DNA from: Pseudomonadota bacterium
Lineage (GTDB): Bacteria; Pseudomonadota; Alphaproteobacteria; Rhodobacterales; Rhodobacteraceae
DNA: 64,000 nt
Assembly: GCA_021845805.1 (NCBI GenBank)
Contig: JAJZVD010000012.1
Span: forward strand, 1-64,000
Direction of reading: 5' to 3'
The first letter of the stretch is position 1; each line of letters opens with the position of its first letter. The position numbers and the translations under genes were made by a program. The notes beneath the pieces are model-generated. The model was not told where the DNA came from. It did no database searches and was given only the letters and a program-made list of their open reading frames with translations. Positions 1 through 11,614 of this stretch are shown here, one piece after another.

Positions 1-182
1 CAGACAGAAAATGGGGGCCCGAAGGGGTGCCGACCGTCTCGCACGAGGATGGCCGCAGGATGCGGGCGGGGGCGCTCATGACCGTGACCGCAAATCGCAC
101 CCTGACCCCCCACGGGGGCCGGGGGGGCCATTTTCTGTCTGCAAATATCCTCGGGGGGTGTGGGGGGCAGACAGCCCCCCAC
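1..182. repeat. Two inward-facing copies of an intergenic repeat (CAGACAGAAAATGG at 1-14, truncated by the window edge; full reverse copy at ~128-182)
   Basis: CCATTTTCTGTCTGCAAATATCCTCGGGGGG... at 128-182; its end is the reverse complement of 1-14; shared with copies at 33416 and 47749. Confidence 0.7.
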
Positions 183-207
183 CCACTGCCGCCGCGCGGG
201 TGCGACC

Positions 208-1116
208 CTAGCGGTTGAAGACCCGCGTCGGGTGCAGCTCGCCCGCCTGATAGTGCCCCACGGCCAGCGCCCGGCCCTGAAAGCTCGCCCAGGCCTCCTC
301 GCCGAAGGCCAGGTCATGCGCGATGACCATGCCGGGGGTGCCATTGCGCAGCCGGGCGGCGCCGTCCGGGGTGGCCTTCACCTCGGGCAGGTCGTCCAGC
401 CCCAGTTCCAGCGGCAGCAGATGCGCGTCGAGCGCCTCGGTCTTCGCGAGCCGGTCGAGCAGGTCGAGGCCGATGCCCTGTTCCGCCGCAAAGGGGCCGG
501 ACCAGAGGCGGCGCAGTTCCTGCACATGGCCGAGGCATCCCAGCGCGCGGCCAAGATCGCGGGCGATCGAGCGGACATAGCCGCCCTTGCCGCAGACCAT
601 CTCGAACACCGCGTGGTCGGCGTCGGGGCGGGCGATCAGCGCGAGGCGGTCGACCCAGAGCGGGCGGGCGGCCAGATCCAGCCGTTCGCCCTCGCGCGCA
701 AGGTCATAGGCGCGCTCGCCGGCCACCTTCACGGCCGAGAACTGCGGCGGCACTTGCAGGATGTCGCCGCGGAAGGCGGGCAGGGCGGCTTCGATTTCGG
801 CGTCACCGGGGCGGGCGGCGGCGGTTTCGATCACCTCGCCCTCGGCATCGTCGGTGGTGGTGGCGGCGCCGAAGGTCACGGTGAAACGGTAGCATTTCAG
901 CGCGTCGGTGATGTAGGGCACCGTCTTCGTCGCCTCGCCCAGCGCCACGGCCAGAACGCCCGTTGCCGCGGGGTCGAGCGTGCCCGCGTGGCCCGCCTTC
1001 TGCGCGTCGAACGCCCAGCGGACCTTGTTGACCACGGCGGTCGAGGTGATGCCCGCGGGTTTGTCCACCACCAGCCAGCCCGAAACCTCGCGCCCTTTCC
1101 GCTTCCTGCCCATCAT
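208..1116 (-). CDS. truB: tRNA pseudouridine(55) synthase TruB
   Basis: [25 protein letters not shown]...[16 protein letters not shown]. Confidence 0.97.
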   Translation of the reverse strand: MMGRKRKGREVSGWLVVDKPAGITSTAVVNKVRWAFDAQKAGHAGTLDPAATGVLAVALGEATKTVPYITDALKCYRFTVTFGAATTTDDAEGEVIETAAARPGDAEIEAALPAFRGDILQVPPQFSAVKVAGERAYDLAREGERLDLAARPLWVDRLALIARPDADHAVFEMVCGKGGYVRSIARDLGRALGCLGHVQELRRLWSGPFAAEQGIGLDLLDRLAKTEALDAHLLPLELGLDDLPEVKATPDGAARLRNGTPGMVIAHDLAFGEEAWASFQGRALAVGHYQAGELHPTRVFNR

Positions 1117-1140
1117 GCCCTCGCTTGCGAAGCCCGCGGG

Positions 1141-1908
1141 TTACCCGCCGGGCGGCGGGCCGTCAACCACGGTGCCGAGGATCGGCCCCATCGGGAAGCC
1201 TGGATCGAGCCGGTTCAGCCCGGGCGCCGCCAGCCGCGAGGTATGGCCGTCGAGGAAGAGCGCGTCGGGCAGGCCCAGCCCGTCGCGGAAGAAGCGGGCG
1301 AAGGCGTGAAAGCTGACCGGCGCGTCCGAAATCGCGAAGACTGCGCGTTGGCCGTCCTGCGACACGCCCACCCCGTTGCGGATGTAGGTGGAGCCGGAGG
1401 CCGCCGTGAACCGCGGGTGCAGGGCGCCCGCGATCACCAGCATCGGCCCCGACTGGGTGGCATAGCGGCAGGCCGGGGGGGCGGCGGCATAGGCCGCGGT
1501 TTCCAGCACGGCAAAGCGGTCGGCGGCCACGCAGAAGACACCGTTCGGCAGCATCCCGAAGTTTCCCGCCGAGGCGCGGGTCACCAGCGGGCGCAGCGTC
1601 TTGCCGTCGATGATGGTCAGGCCCAGCGGGCGCAGGTCGGGGGCGAACATGCCCGCGTTCATCGCGAATCCCAGGTGCTGGCCCTGCCGGGCCAGCATGT
1701 CCGTGAGGCGGCCGAAGGTCGCCACCGGCAGCCCGTCGTCCCCCCGCCACCAGAGCCGCAGGTCGGCGCCGAAGGGCACGCTGCAGACGGTGAAGGGGGT
1801 CAGCTCGAAGCGGGTATCGTGGCAGTCCGCCGCGGGGGCGGCCTGTGCGGCAAGCGGGGCCGTGACCGTCAGGCCAAGCGCCAGCAGCGCCGCCCGCACC
1901 TCAGGCAT
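1141..1908 (-). CDS. Phosphodiester glycosidase-like (DUF2233) secreted protein
   Basis: Signal peptide [31 protein letters not shown]...LFLDGHTSRL motifs; overlaps the rbfA end. Confidence 0.8.
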   Translation of the reverse strand: MPEVRAALLALGLTVTAPLAAQAAPAADCHDTRFELTPFTVCSVPFGADLRLWWRGDDGLPVATFGRLTDMLARQGQHLGFAMNAGMFAPDLRPLGLTIIDGKTLRPLVTRASAGNFGMLPNGVFCVAADRFAVLETAAYAAAPPACRYATQSGPMLVIAGALHPRFTAASGSTYIRNGVGVSQDGQRAVFAISDAPVSFHAFARFFRDGLGLPDALFLDGHTSRLAAPGLNRLDPGFPMGPILGTVVDGPPPGG

Positions 1909-2320
1909 CCGCCTCGTCATCCTCGCCCCTGGCGATGTCGCCCTGCACCGTCGGGTCGGCGAACATGCGGCGCGTCTCGTCCATGCGGTCGAAGGTTTCA
2001 TCCAGCGCAAAGCGCAATTCGGGTGCGAATTTCAGCCCGGTCGCGCGACCGATGTGGTGACGCAGTTCGCCCCGGTGCTTGCGCAACAGGGCCAGCGTCT
2101 CGTCGCGCTTGTCGCCGCCCAGCGGCATCACGAAGGCGGTGGCCACCCGCAGGTCGGGCGAGGTGCGCACCTCGCCCACGGTGATCGGGATCCGGTTCAG
2201 GTCGGGGTCGTGGATCTCGCCGCGGTTCAGCACCTCGGACAGGGTGCGGCGGATGAGTTCGCCGACGCGCAACTGGCGCTGCGAGGGGCCGGAGGCGGTT
2301 GGGAAACGGGAGCTTGCCAT
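1901..2320 (-). CDS. rbfA: 30S ribosome-binding factor RbfA
   Basis: [24 protein letters not shown]...; upstream of truB on the same strand. Confidence 0.95.
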   Translation of the reverse strand: MASSRFPTASGPSQRQLRVGELIRRTLSEVLNRGEIHDPDLNRIPITVGEVRTSPDLRVATAFVMPLGGDKRDETLALLRKHRGELRHHIGRATGLKFAPELRFALDETFDRMDETRRMFADPTVQGDIARGEDDEADA

Positions 2321-2418
2321 TGGCTGTAGATATGCCACCGCCGCCCGCCCCGCAACCGGGGCTTTGCGCCGCCCGGCCGAAGCGGCTAAGGGTGGCCGAG
2401 GTGGCAAGGGAGGCGCAG

Positions 2419-3231
2419 ATGGCGGAACGACCGGGGATCGTGGTGACAGGGGCATCGGGGCGGATGGGGCAGATGCTGATCCGCACGGTCACCGCCAGCG
2501 ACCGCGCGCATCTGGCAGGCTGTGTCGAGCGGCCGGGGCATGACTGGATCGGCCGCGACGTGGGCGAGGCGATGGGCGGCGCGCCCCTGGGCGTGCGGGT
2601 GACCGATGACCCGCTGGAGGCCTTTGCCCGGGCGCAGGCGGTGATCGACTTCACCGCCCCCGAGGCGAGCCTCGGCTTTGCCGCGCTGGCGGCGCAGGCG
2701 CGGGCGGTGCATGTGATCGGCACCACGGGCTTTACCGCCGCGCAGATCGCGGCGCTGGAGCCCGCCGCGCGCCATGCGGTGATCGTGCGCGCGGGCAACA
2801 TGAGCCTTGGCGTCAACCTGCTGGTGCAACTGACCCGCAAGGTCGCCGAGGCGCTGGACGAGGATTTCGACATCGAGATCGTCGAGGCCCATCACAACCG
2901 CAAGGTCGACGCGCCATCGGGCACCGCGCTGATGCTGGGCGAGGCTGCGGCGGCGGGCCGCGGGGTGGATCTTGCCGCGGTGTCGGATCGCGGCCGCGAC
3001 GGGATGACGGGCGCGCGCAGCCGCGGCCACATCGGGTTCAGCGCGATCCGCGGCGGCGACATCGTGGGCGAGCATGACGTGATCTTTGCCGCCGCGGGCG
3101 AGCGGGTGGTGCTGCGCCATGTCGCGACCGACCGGGCGATCTTTGCCCGCGGGGCATTGAAGGCCGCGCTTTGGGGCCAGGACAAGCGGCCGGGGCAGTA
3201 TTCGATGCTGGACGTGCTGGGGCTGGGGTGA
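2419..3231 (+). CDS. dapB: 4-hydroxy-tetrahydrodipicolinate reductase
   Basis: [14 protein letters not shown]...[23 protein letters not shown]. Confidence 0.97.
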   Translation: MAERPGIVVTGASGRMGQMLIRTVTASDRAHLAGCVERPGHDWIGRDVGEAMGGAPLGVRVTDDPLEAFARAQAVIDFTAPEASLGFAALAAQARAVHVIGTTGFTAAQIAALEPAARHAVIVRAGNMSLGVNLLVQLTRKVAEALDEDFDIEIVEAHHNRKVDAPSGTALMLGEAAAAGRGVDLAAVSDRGRDGMTGARSRGHIGFSAIRGGDIVGEHDVIFAAAGERVVLRHVATDRAIFARGALKAALWGQDKRPGQYSMLDVLGLG

Positions 3232-3286
3232 TCCACCCGCGCGCAATCAGCGTAAACACACCCGTCATGACACGGGGACGGATGCG

Positions 3287-3640
3287 ATGCGACAGGTTGC
3301 GCTGGCCTTCGGGCTGGTCTGTGCCGCGACGGCGGCGTTTGGTGCCGATTTTCAGGTGGTGGACAGCCGCGACGGCTTTGTGCGGCTGATCGAGGGGCGG
3401 AAGCTGACGCGGTTCGGCATCCAGCTTGATCTGTCGAGCGAAGGGGCCATCGGCGGGTCGGCCTTTGGCGTGCCGGTCACCGGCGACTGGCGCTGGCAGG
3501 GGGGCTATTTCTGTCGCGACCTGAAGTTCGGGCAGAAGGATCTGGGGCCGAACTGCCAGCAGGTGCTGGTGCGCGACAACGTGGTGCGCTTTGTCTCGGA
3601 TCAGGGCAAGGGGCCCCATGCCGATCTCTGGCTGCGCTGA
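3287..3640 (+). CDS. Hypothetical secreted protein
   Basis: ORF with N-terminal signal peptide MRQVALAFGLVCAATAAFGA; no family recognised. Confidence 0.6.
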   Translation: MRQVALAFGLVCAATAAFGADFQVVDSRDGFVRLIEGRKLTRFGIQLDLSSEGAIGGSAFGVPVTGDWRWQGGYFCRDLKFGQKDLGPNCQQVLVRDNVVRFVSDQGKGPHADLWLR

Positions 3641-3645
3641 GCGGC

Positions 3646-3825
3646 TCAGAAATCGATCGCGAGGCCTTTCTTCTCCCAGTCGCCATAGCGGACGGGTTCG
3701 GGCCCGTTGCGTCCGCCCAGTTCGGTCGGCAGCGTGATGGCAGGCGCGGCCTTGCGGCGGGCCTCGGCCTCGGCCAGCGCGCGCAGGGCTTCGGGCGGCA
3801 GATCTTTCCGCGGGCTTTCGGTCAT
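3646..3825 (-). CDS. DUF1674 / SdhAF4-like small protein
   Basis: 59 aa ending in ELGGRNGPEPVRYGDWEKKGLAIDF, typical of the family C-terminus. Confidence 0.85.
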   Translation of the reverse strand: MTESPRKDLPPEALRALAEAEARRKAAPAITLPTELGGRNGPEPVRYGDWEKKGLAIDF

Positions 3826-3897
3826 GGCGCAATTCCTTGTGCGGTCCTGTCCCCTGATATACGCCCGAAGGCCACGGGAACAAGGCAACGGACAAGG

Positions 3898-5178
3898 GTG
3901 GGCGCGGTTTTGATCGATCCGGCACGAGCGGCGGCGGTGGCACTGGTGGGCGGTGTGCTGACCGAAGGGCGGATGTTGTCGGACCTGCTGGCCGCGCCCG
4001 AAGGGGTACTGGCCCGGCTGGACCCCGGCGCACGCGCGCGGGCACAGCGGCTGGCGCTGGCCGTGCTGCGCAACCTGGAGCCTGCCGACCGGCTGTTGGC
4101 CCCGCATCTGCGCAAGGCGCCGCCGGTCTTGGTGCGCAACGTTCTGCGGCTGGCGGTCGTCGAGATGAAGGCCGAGGGGGTGCCGCCTCATGGCGCGGTG
4201 AATGCGGCTGTCGAGGCGGTGCGGGCGGGCAAGCGCACGGGGGCCTTCGCGGGCCTGGCCAATGCCGTGCTGCGCAAGGTGGCCGAGGCCCCGGGCTGGG
4301 AGGCGCTGCCCTCGCAGCGCATGCCGATGTGGCTGCGTCAACCGCTGGTGCGCCGCTGGGGGCGCGAGGCGGTGACGGCGATCGAGGCGGTGCAGGCGGC
4401 CGGTGCCCCCCTGGACCTGACGCTGAAGACGCCGACCGAGGCCGCGGCCTGGGCCGAGCGGCTGGGCGCCGCGGTGCTGCCCACGGGCAGCCTGCGGCTG
4501 GCCGCGGGCGCGCAGGTCAGCGCGCTGCCCGGCTATGCCGAGGGCGCCTGGTGGGTGCAGGATGCCGCCGCGGCGCTGGCGGTGGGGCTGCTTGCCCCCC
4601 GCCCGGGCGAGCGGGTGGCCGACATCTGCGCCGCGCCAGGGGGCAAGACGTTGCAACTTGCCGCCGCGGGAGCGCGGGTGACGGCGGTGGACCTGTCGGC
4701 GCCGCGGATGGCGCGGCTGCACGAGAACCTGGCCCGCTGCGGCCTGTCGGCCGATGTCGTGGTGGCCGATGCGCTGCACTGGCAGGGCGGGCCGTTCGAC
4801 GCGGTGCTGCTGGATGCGCCCTGTTCGGCGACCGGAACGATTCGGCGCCACCCCGACCTGCCCTTCGTCAAGACCGGGTCCGAGGTGGCCGGGCTGGCCG
4901 CGCTGCAGGCGGCGCTGATCGACCGGGCGGCGGCGCTGCTGGCGCCCGGCGGGCGGCTGGTGTTCTGCACCTGCTCGCTTCTGCCTGAAGAGGGCGAAGA
5001 CCAATTGGCCGCGGCGCTGGCGCGCCACCCGGGCCTGGCCCTGGATGACGCGCAGCCCCCCGGCCTGCCCGAGGCCGCGCGGGCGCCGGGCGGCGGGCTG
5101 CGGCTGCGCCCCGACCTCTGGGCCGACCTGGGCGGGATGGACGGCTTCTTCATGGCGCGCCTTCGCCGCATCGGGTGA
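3898..5178 (+). CDS. rsmB: 16S rRNA (cytosine-C5) methyltransferase, RsmB/Sun family
   Basis: N-terminal NusB-like fold plus VADICAAPGGKTLQLA and LDAPCSATGTIRRHPD. Confidence 0.93.
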   Translation: MGAVLIDPARAAAVALVGGVLTEGRMLSDLLAAPEGVLARLDPGARARAQRLALAVLRNLEPADRLLAPHLRKAPPVLVRNVLRLAVVEMKAEGVPPHGAVNAAVEAVRAGKRTGAFAGLANAVLRKVAEAPGWEALPSQRMPMWLRQPLVRRWGREAVTAIEAVQAAGAPLDLTLKTPTEAAAWAERLGAAVLPTGSLRLAAGAQVSALPGYAEGAWWVQDAAAALAVGLLAPRPGERVADICAAPGGKTLQLAAAGARVTAVDLSAPRMARLHENLARCGLSADVVVADALHWQGGPFDAVLLDAPCSATGTIRRHPDLPFVKTGSEVAGLAALQAALIDRAAALLAPGGRLVFCTCSLLPEEGEDQLAAALARHPGLALDDAQPPGLPEAARAPGGGLRLRPDLWADLGGMDGFFMARLRRIG

Positions 5179-5274
5179 CCCGTCGGGTTTTCGGCGGTGA
5201 CAGGGTTGGGCCTCGCGGCTATGGTGCCGCGCGGGCCGGAACAGGCCACGGGCAGCAACGGCACAGACCGACGG

Positions 5275-7041
5275 ATGGCAAAGACGCGCGGCACGGAGAG
5301 CGGGCGGCACGCGGGCGATTGGGCCCGGCGGCGGCTGCGCTGGGCGAACCGCTGGCAGGCCCGGCGGAGCACGCTGGCGCGCGTCTCGACCGGGTTCGTC
5401 AGCCAGCCAGAGCCGCGCACCATCGGCAGTTTCGCCCGCGGGCGGCAGCTGGTGGCCGGAAATTTCCTGTTCGCGGGTTTCCTGATCCAGGGCCCCGACG
5501 TGGCGATCTGGGACCTGCCGATGCCCGATCCGGGGTTCGAGGAGGCGCTGCACGGCTTTGCCTGGCTCGATGACCTGGCCGCGGTGGGCGATGGCCCGGC
5601 GCGCACCCGGGCGCAGGTCTGGACCTTTGGCTGGATTTCCCGCTATGGCCGCGGGCGCGGTCCGGGCTGGACGCCCGACCTGGCCGGGCGGCGGCTGATC
5701 CGCTGGATCAACCACGCGCTGTTCCTGCTCGCGGGCCAGCAGCGCCCGGCGGCGGCGGGCTATTTCCGCAGCCTCGCGCAGCAGACCGACTTCCTCGCCC
5801 ACCGCTGGGAGGCCGCGCCCCCCGGCCTGCCGCGGATCGAGGCGCTGACCGGGCTGATCTATGCGGGCCTGTCGCTGACCGGGATGGAGGCGCATGTGGC
5901 CCCCGCCGTGGCCGCGCTGGCGCAGGAATGCGAAAGCCAGATCGGCATGGAAGGCGGCATCGCCTCGCGCAACCCCGAGGAACTGCTCGAGGTGTTCACT
6001 CTGCTGACCTGGGCCGCGCAGGCGCTGGCCGAGGCGGGCCGGATGGCGCCCGAGGCGCACCGGGCGGCAGTCGAACGCATCGCCCCGACGCTGCGCGCGC
6101 TGCGCCATGCCGATGGGGGGCTAGCGCGGTTTCACGGGGGCGGGCGGGGGCTGGAAGGGCGGCTGGATCATGCGCTGGCGGCCTCGGGCGTGCGCGCTGC
6201 GCATCACGAGGGGCTGGCCATGGGCTTTGCCCGGCTCGCCGGCGGGCGGACCAGCGTGATCGTGGATGCCGCCGCCCCGCCGATGGGCGCGGCCTCGGTG
6301 AACGGCCACGCCTCGACGCTTGCCTTCGAGCTGACCTCGGGGCGGCGGCCGCTGATCGTCAGCTGCGGCTCGGGCGCGCCCTTCGGGCCGGAGTGGCGGC
6401 GGGCCGGGCGGGCCACGCCGTCACATTCGACGCTGGCGATCGAAGGCTATTCCTCGTCCCGGCTGGGCCCGGTGTCGCGCCGCGCGGGGCGGGACGAGCC
6501 CCTGGTGGAACGCGCGCAGGTGATCCATCTTCGCCTGACCGACACGCCGGATGCGCACGGGCTTCTGGCCGGGCATGACGGCTACGCGGTCTCGCACGGG
6601 TTGACCCACATGCGGGCGCTGACCCTGTCGGCCGACGGGCGCATCCTTCTGGGCGAGGACACGCTGGGCGCGCTGACGGCGGCCGAGGAACGACGGCTGG
6701 CGGTGATCGGGCGCGCGGGCCCGGTGCGCTATGCGCTGCGGTTCCACCTGCACCCCGACGTGGATGCCGAGATCGACCTTGGTGGCAGCGCAGTGTCGCT
6801 TGCACTGAAAAGCGGGGAAATCTGGGTGTTCCGGCACGAGGGCGGGGCGGTGCTGACGCTGGACCCCTCGGTCTATCTGGAAAAGGGCCGCCTGAAGCCA
6901 CGCGCCGCGCGGCAGATCGTCCTGTCCGCGCGGGTCGAGGGCACGGCGAGCCAGATTCGCTGGACCTTGTCGAAGGCGCAGGATACCCCGCTGGCCATCC
7001 GCGACCTGGAGCGCGACGAGTCTGCCCCCGCCGAGACCTGA
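5275..7041 (+). CDS. Heparinase II/III family protein
   Basis: C-terminal heparinase II/III features ([50 protein letters not shown]); sits between rsmB and purH. Confidence 0.85.
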   Translation: MAKTRGTESGRHAGDWARRRLRWANRWQARRSTLARVSTGFVSQPEPRTIGSFARGRQLVAGNFLFAGFLIQGPDVAIWDLPMPDPGFEEALHGFAWLDDLAAVGDGPARTRAQVWTFGWISRYGRGRGPGWTPDLAGRRLIRWINHALFLLAGQQRPAAAGYFRSLAQQTDFLAHRWEAAPPGLPRIEALTGLIYAGLSLTGMEAHVAPAVAALAQECESQIGMEGGIASRNPEELLEVFTLLTWAAQALAEAGRMAPEAHRAAVERIAPTLRALRHADGGLARFHGGGRGLEGRLDHALAASGVRAAHHEGLAMGFARLAGGRTSVIVDAAAPPMGAASVNGHASTLAFELTSGRRPLIVSCGSGAPFGPEWRRAGRATPSHSTLAIEGYSSSRLGPVSRRAGRDEPLVERAQVIHLRLTDTPDAHGLLAGHDGYAVSHGLTHMRALTLSADGRILLGEDTLGALTAAEERRLAVIGRAGPVRYALRFHLHPDVDAEIDLGGSAVSLALKSGEIWVFRHEGGAVLTLDPSVYLEKGRLKPRAARQIVLSARVEGTASQIRWTLSKAQDTPLAIRDLERDESAPAET

Positions 7042-7057
7042 GCCAAAGGAGCCCCGC

Positions 7058-8647
7058 ATGACCGACCTTCTGCCGATCCGCCGTGCGCTGATTTCCGTAT
7101 CCGACAAGACCGGGATGATGGACCTGGCGCGGGCGCTGTCGGCCCGGGGGGTCGAGATCCTGTCCACCGGCGGCAGCGCGGGCGAGATGCGGGCCGCGGG
7201 CCTGCCGGTGCGCGACGTGGCCGACCTGACCGGCTTTCCCGAGATGATGGACGGCCGGGTCAAGACGCTGCACCCCCGCGTGCATGGCGGGCTTCTGGCG
7301 CTGCGCGACAACCCGGGCCATCAGGCGGCGATGGCCGAACACGGGATCGAGCCGATCGACCTTCTGATCGTGAACCTTTACCCGTTCGAGGCGACGGTGG
7401 CGAAGGGCGCCGACTACGACACCTGCATCGAGAACATCGACATCGGCGGCCCGGCGATGATTCGGGCCGCGGCCAAGAACCACGCCTTTGTCACGGTGCT
7501 GGTGGATGTGGGCGACTATGCCGCCCTGCTGGCCGAACTGGACGCGAATGACGACCGCGTGTCCTTCGCCTTCCGGCGGAAGATGGCGCAGGCGGCCTAT
7601 GCCCGCACCGCGGCCTATGACGCGGCGGTCTCGACCTGGATGGCGGGTGCCATCGGCGAGCCCGCGCCGCGCCGTCGGGCCTTCGCGGGCACTCTGGCCC
7701 AGACCCTGCGCTATGGCGAGAACCCGCATCAGGCGGCGGCCTTCTATCTGGACGGCTCGAACCGCCCCGGCGTGGCCACCGCCCGCCAGTGGCAAGGCAA
7801 GGAGCTGAGCTACAACAACATCAACGACACCGATGCCGCCTTCGAACTGGTGGCCGAATTCGCCCCCGATGCGGGCCCGGCCTGCGCCATCATCAAGCAC
7901 GCGAACCCCTGCGGCGTGGCGCGGGGCGGCAGCCTGCTGGACGCCTACCGGCGCGCCTATGACTGCGACCGCACCTCGGCCTTCGGCGGGATCGTGGCGC
8001 TGAACGGGGTGCTTGACGCCGAGACGGCGGAAGAGATCGTGAAGATCTTTACAGAGGTGGTGATCGCCCCCGACGCGACCGAGGACGCGAAAGCGGTCTT
8101 CGCCGCCCGGAAGAACCTGCGCCTGCTGACCACCGGCGCCCTGCCGGACCCGGCGGCGGCGGGGCTGGCCTTTCGGCAGGTGGCGGGCGGTTTCCTGGTG
8201 CAGGACCGCGACAACGGCCGGATCGGCGCCGCTGACCTGACGGTTGTGACCAAACGCGCCCCGACCCCGGCCGAGATCGAAGACCTGCTCTTTGCCTGGA
8301 AGGTGGCCAAGCATGTGAAGTCGAATGCCATCGTCTATGTGAAGGGCGGTGCCACCGTCGGCGTGGGCGCAGGCCAGATGAGCCGCGTCGATTCGACCCG
8401 CATCGCCGCACGCAAGGCGCAGGACATGGCCGAGGCGCTGGGGCTGCCCGTCGCGCCGACCCAGGGGTCTGTCGTGGCCTCGGATGCCTTCTTCCCCTTC
8501 CCCGATGGCCTGCTGACCGCGGCCGAGGCGGGGGCGACGGCGGTCATCCAGCCGGGCGGCAGCATGAATGACGACAAGGTGATCGCGGCGGCCGATGCCG
8601 CGGGGCTGGCGATGGTGTTCACCGGTCAGCGGCACTTCCGGCACTGA
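7058..8647 (+). CDS. purH: Bifunctional AICAR transformylase/IMP cyclohydrolase
   Basis: [21 protein letters not shown]...STGGSA...[13 protein letters not shown]...[29 protein letters not shown]. Confidence 0.98.
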   Translation: MTDLLPIRRALISVSDKTGMMDLARALSARGVEILSTGGSAGEMRAAGLPVRDVADLTGFPEMMDGRVKTLHPRVHGGLLALRDNPGHQAAMAEHGIEPIDLLIVNLYPFEATVAKGADYDTCIENIDIGGPAMIRAAAKNHAFVTVLVDVGDYAALLAELDANDDRVSFAFRRKMAQAAYARTAAYDAAVSTWMAGAIGEPAPRRRAFAGTLAQTLRYGENPHQAAAFYLDGSNRPGVATARQWQGKELSYNNINDTDAAFELVAEFAPDAGPACAIIKHANPCGVARGGSLLDAYRRAYDCDRTSAFGGIVALNGVLDAETAEEIVKIFTEVVIAPDATEDAKAVFAARKNLRLLTTGALPDPAAAGLAFRQVAGGFLVQDRDNGRIGAADLTVVTKRAPTPAEIEDLLFAWKVAKHVKSNAIVYVKGGATVGVGAGQMSRVDSTRIAARKAQDMAEALGLPVAPTQGSVVASDAFFPFPDGLLTAAEAGATAVIQPGGSMNDDKVIAAADAAGLAMVFTGQRHFRH

Positions 8648-8653
8648 GGCCCC

Positions 8654-9124
8654 ATGAACATCGTTGCCAAGACCGCCCTGGCCGCGCTGGCCCTGGACCA
8701 GATCAGCAAGATCGCCGTGGTGTTCGGGCTGGGCCTGCGGCACCGGCTGGCGATCGACGTGATGCCGCCCTACCTGAATTTCCGCATGGCCTGGAACCAG
8801 GGGGTCAATTTCGGCCTGCTGGCCAATGATGCCGCCATGACGCGCTGGGTTCTGGTGGCCGTGGCGCTGGCGATTGTGGTCTGGGTCTGGGTCTGGATCC
8901 GCAAGGATGGGCACAGCACCGCGGCGCGGATCGCGGGCGGGCTGCTGATCGGGGGCGCGCTTGGCAATGTCATCGACCGCGTCGCCTATGGCGCTGTCGC
9001 GGATTTTCTGAACATGTCCTGCTGCGGCCTGCGCAACCCGTTCTCGTTCAATGTCGCCGATGTCGCGGTCTTCCTGGGCGCGGTCGGGCTTGTGCTGCTG
9101 ACCGGGCGCCAGAAGACCCCGTGA
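8654..9124 (+). CDS. lspA: Lipoprotein signal peptidase (signal peptidase II)
   Basis: ALDQISKI...FRMAWNQGVNFGLL...GGALGNVIDRVAYGAVADFL...FNVADVAV. Confidence 0.96.
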   Translation: MNIVAKTALAALALDQISKIAVVFGLGLRHRLAIDVMPPYLNFRMAWNQGVNFGLLANDAAMTRWVLVAVALAIVVWVWVWIRKDGHSTAARIAGGLLIGGALGNVIDRVAYGAVADFLNMSCCGLRNPFSFNVADVAVFLGAVGLVLLTGRQKTP

Positions 9125-9163
9125 CGGGCCGGGATCAATGCGATAAGACGTAACGCGGACGGG

Positions 9164-9706
9164 GTGTTGGAGGCTTACATGCGGGCAGCGCACGGCAAGA
9201 TTGGGGTCGCCATGGCGGCGGCGCTTGCGCTTGCGGGCTGTGGCGGGAATGACGCGCCGCGCCTGATGAACCTGCATGCCAACAGCCGCAGCCCCGACGA
9301 ATTCGCGATTCTGCCGACCAAGCCGCTGCAGATGCCCACCGATCTGTCGGCGCTGCCGACCCCCACGCCGGGGGGCACCAACCTGGCCGATCCGACGCCG
9401 GACGCCGACGCGATCGCAGCCCTTGGCGGCAAGCCGGGTGCCAAGGCGGGCGGCATTCCGGCGGTCGATGGGGCGCTGGTGACGGCGGCCAGCCGGTACG
9501 GCGTGCAGGCGGGCATCCGCGCCGATCTGGCCGCGGCCGACCTGAAATTCCGCAAGAACCACAACGGCCGCCTGCTGGACAGGCTCTTTGGTCACACGGT
9601 CTATTTCCAGGCTTATCGCAGCATGTCGCTGGACCAGTATGCCGAACTGGCGCGCTGGCGCTCGATGGGCGTGCCCACACCCTCGGCCCCGCCTCCGGGG
9701 CAGTGA
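9164..9706 (+). CDS. DUF3035-type (BamF-like) lipoprotein
   Basis: Lipobox [24 protein letters not shown] motif; directly downstream of lspA. Confidence 0.75.
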   Translation: MLEAYMRAAHGKIGVAMAAALALAGCGGNDAPRLMNLHANSRSPDEFAILPTKPLQMPTDLSALPTPTPGGTNLADPTPDADAIAALGGKPGAKAGGIPAVDGALVTAASRYGVQAGIRADLAAADLKFRKNHNGRLLDRLFGHTVYFQAYRSMSLDQYAELARWRSMGVPTPSAPPPGQ

Positions 9707-9758
9707 CCCCCGCTGGGGGGAGTGGCCGACTCGGTCCTGTTGTGCTACCGATTGTGGC

Positions 9759-11612
9759 ATGAACGCCGAAAGCCCCAAGATAAGCCCTGCTCGCCCGGTC
9801 ATCCGCCAACTGGATGAAGGCGCCATCAACCGCATCGCCGCGGGCGAGGTGGTCGAACGGCCCGCATCCGCGGTGAAGGAACTGGTCGAGAACGCGCTTG
9901 ATGCCGGGGCGCGGCGGATCACGGTGGACTATGCCGATGGCGGCAAGACGCTGATCCGCGTCACCGATGACGGTTGCGGAATGACGGCGGCGGATCTTCC
10001 GCTGGCGCTGGCCCGGCATGCGACCTCGAAGATCGACGGGTCGGACCTGCTCAACATCCGCAGCTTCGGGTTCCGCGGCGAGGCGCTGCCCTCGCTGGGC
10101 GCGGTGGGGCGGCTTGCCATCACCTCGCGCGCGGAGGGCGAAGAGGCGGCCACCATCACCGTGGACGGCGGCCGGATGGGCGCCGTGCGCCCCGCCGCGC
10201 TGAGCCGCGGCACGGTGGTGGAACTGCGCGACCTGTTCTACGCCACGCCCGCCCGGTTGAAGTTCCTGCGCAGCGACCGCGCAGAGGCGCAGGCCGTGGC
10301 CGAGGTGATCCGGCGGCTGGCGATGGCGGAACCCTTCGTCGGCTTCCGGCTGAACGATGTCAGCGAAGGTGGCGAGGGGCGGGTGATCTTCCGCGCCGAT
10401 GCGGGCACCGGCGACCTGTTCGACGCGCTGCACGGGCGGCTGGCCGGGGTGCTGGGCGCCGATTTCGCGGAAAACGCCCTGCGGCTTGATGTCGAGCGCG
10501 ACGGGCTGCGGCTGACCGGCTATGCCGCGCTGCCCACCTATTCTCGTGGCAGTTCGGTGGCGCAGTATCTGTTCGTGAACGGCCGCCCGGTGCAGGACCG
10601 GATGCTCTATGGCGCGCTGCGTGCCGCCTATGCCGACGTGCTCAGCCGCGACCGCCACCCGGCGGCGGCGCTGTTCCTGACCTGCGAACCCGAACTGGTC
10701 GATGTGAACGTTCATCCGGCAAAGTCCGAGGTCCGCTTTCGCGACCCAGCGCTGGCGCGCGGGCTGATCGTCTCAGGGCTGCGGCATGCGCTGGCCGGTG
10801 CGGGGCACCGGGCGTCGACGACCGTCGGCGCGGCCACGTTCGAGGCGCTGCGCCCCGAGGGGGCGGCCCCTGTGGCACCGGTGCCGGGCGCCCCGCTGCC
10901 GCCGCGCATCTACCAGATGGACCGCCCGGCGCCCGGCGCGCTGCGCAGCGCGATGGCCTGGCAGTCCCCCGCCCCGGGCTTTGCCGAGGCGCCCTCTGCC
11001 CGGGTGGAGCCGGTGGTGACGGGCGATGAACACCGCCCGCTGGGCGCTGCGCGCGCGCAGGTGCATGAAACCTACATCATCGCGCAAACCGAAACCGGAA
11101 TTGTCATCGTGGACCAGCATGCCGCGCATGAGCGCCTGGTCTACGAGACGCTGAAACGCCAGATGGCGGAACACGGGATCGCCGCGCAGGCGCTGTTGAT
11201 CCCTGAAATCGTGGAGCTTTCCGCCTCTGACGCTGCGCGCCTGCTGGATATGGCCCAGGATCTCCGGCGGCTGGGGCTGGCGGTGGAGCCCTTCGGGCAG
11301 GGTGCCATCGCGGTCCGCGAAACGCCCGCCATCCTGGGCCAGCCCGACGTGCAGCGGCTGGTGCGCGACATCGTGGACGAACTGGCGGATCAGGGCGACA
11401 GCCGCGGCACCCAGGCCCGGATCGACGCCGTGCTCAGCCGGATGTCCTGCCACGGCTCGATCCGCGCAGGGCGGCAGATGCGGGCGGAAGAGATGAACGC
11501 GCTTCTGCGCGAGATGGAGGCCACGCCGCATTCCGGCCAGTGCAACCACGGCCGGCCGACCTGGGTGGAACTGCGCCTGACCGATATCGAACGCCTCTTC
11601 GGGCGAAGCTGA
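9759..11612 (+). CDS. mutL: DNA mismatch repair protein MutL
   Basis: [30 protein letters not shown]-terminal [10 protein letters not shown]...[12 protein letters not shown]-like motif. Confidence 0.97.
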   Translation: MNAESPKISPARPVIRQLDEGAINRIAAGEVVERPASAVKELVENALDAGARRITVDYADGGKTLIRVTDDGCGMTAADLPLALARHATSKIDGSDLLNIRSFGFRGEALPSLGAVGRLAITSRAEGEEAATITVDGGRMGAVRPAALSRGTVVELRDLFYATPARLKFLRSDRAEAQAVAEVIRRLAMAEPFVGFRLNDVSEGGEGRVIFRADAGTGDLFDALHGRLAGVLGADFAENALRLDVERDGLRLTGYAALPTYSRGSSVAQYLFVNGRPVQDRMLYGALRAAYADVLSRDRHPAAALFLTCEPELVDVNVHPAKSEVRFRDPALARGLIVSGLRHALAGAGHRASTTVGAATFEALRPEGAAPVAPVPGAPLPPRIYQMDRPAPGALRSAMAWQSPAPGFAEAPSARVEPVVTGDEHRPLGAARAQVHETYIIAQTETGIVIVDQHAAHERLVYETLKRQMAEHGIAAQALLIPEIVELSASDAARLLDMAQDLRRLGLAVEPFGQGAIAVRETPAILGQPDVQRLVRDIVDELADQGDSRGTQARIDAVLSRMSCHGSIRAGRQMRAEEMNALLREMEATPHSGQCNHGRPTWVELRLTDIERLFGRS

Positions 11613-11614
11613 CG

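Noticed and set aside
48-218. Short ORFs at the window start
   Set aside because: Translate across the repeat and hairpin sequences; no family signature and no supporting context
160-2184. 674-aa plus-strand ORF
   Set aside because: Antisense to truB, the DUF2233 gene and rbfA, which have clear family motifs
3826-6108. Upstream part of the 820-aa minus ORF ending at 3646
   Set aside because: Only the last 59 codons (DUF1674/SdhAF4-like) are credible; the rest is antisense to rsmB and the heparinase gene
6359-9922. 1187-aa minus-strand ORF
   Set aside because: Antisense to the clear purH, lspA and DUF3035 genes; Arg/Gly/His-rich composition typical of GC-driven spurious ORFs
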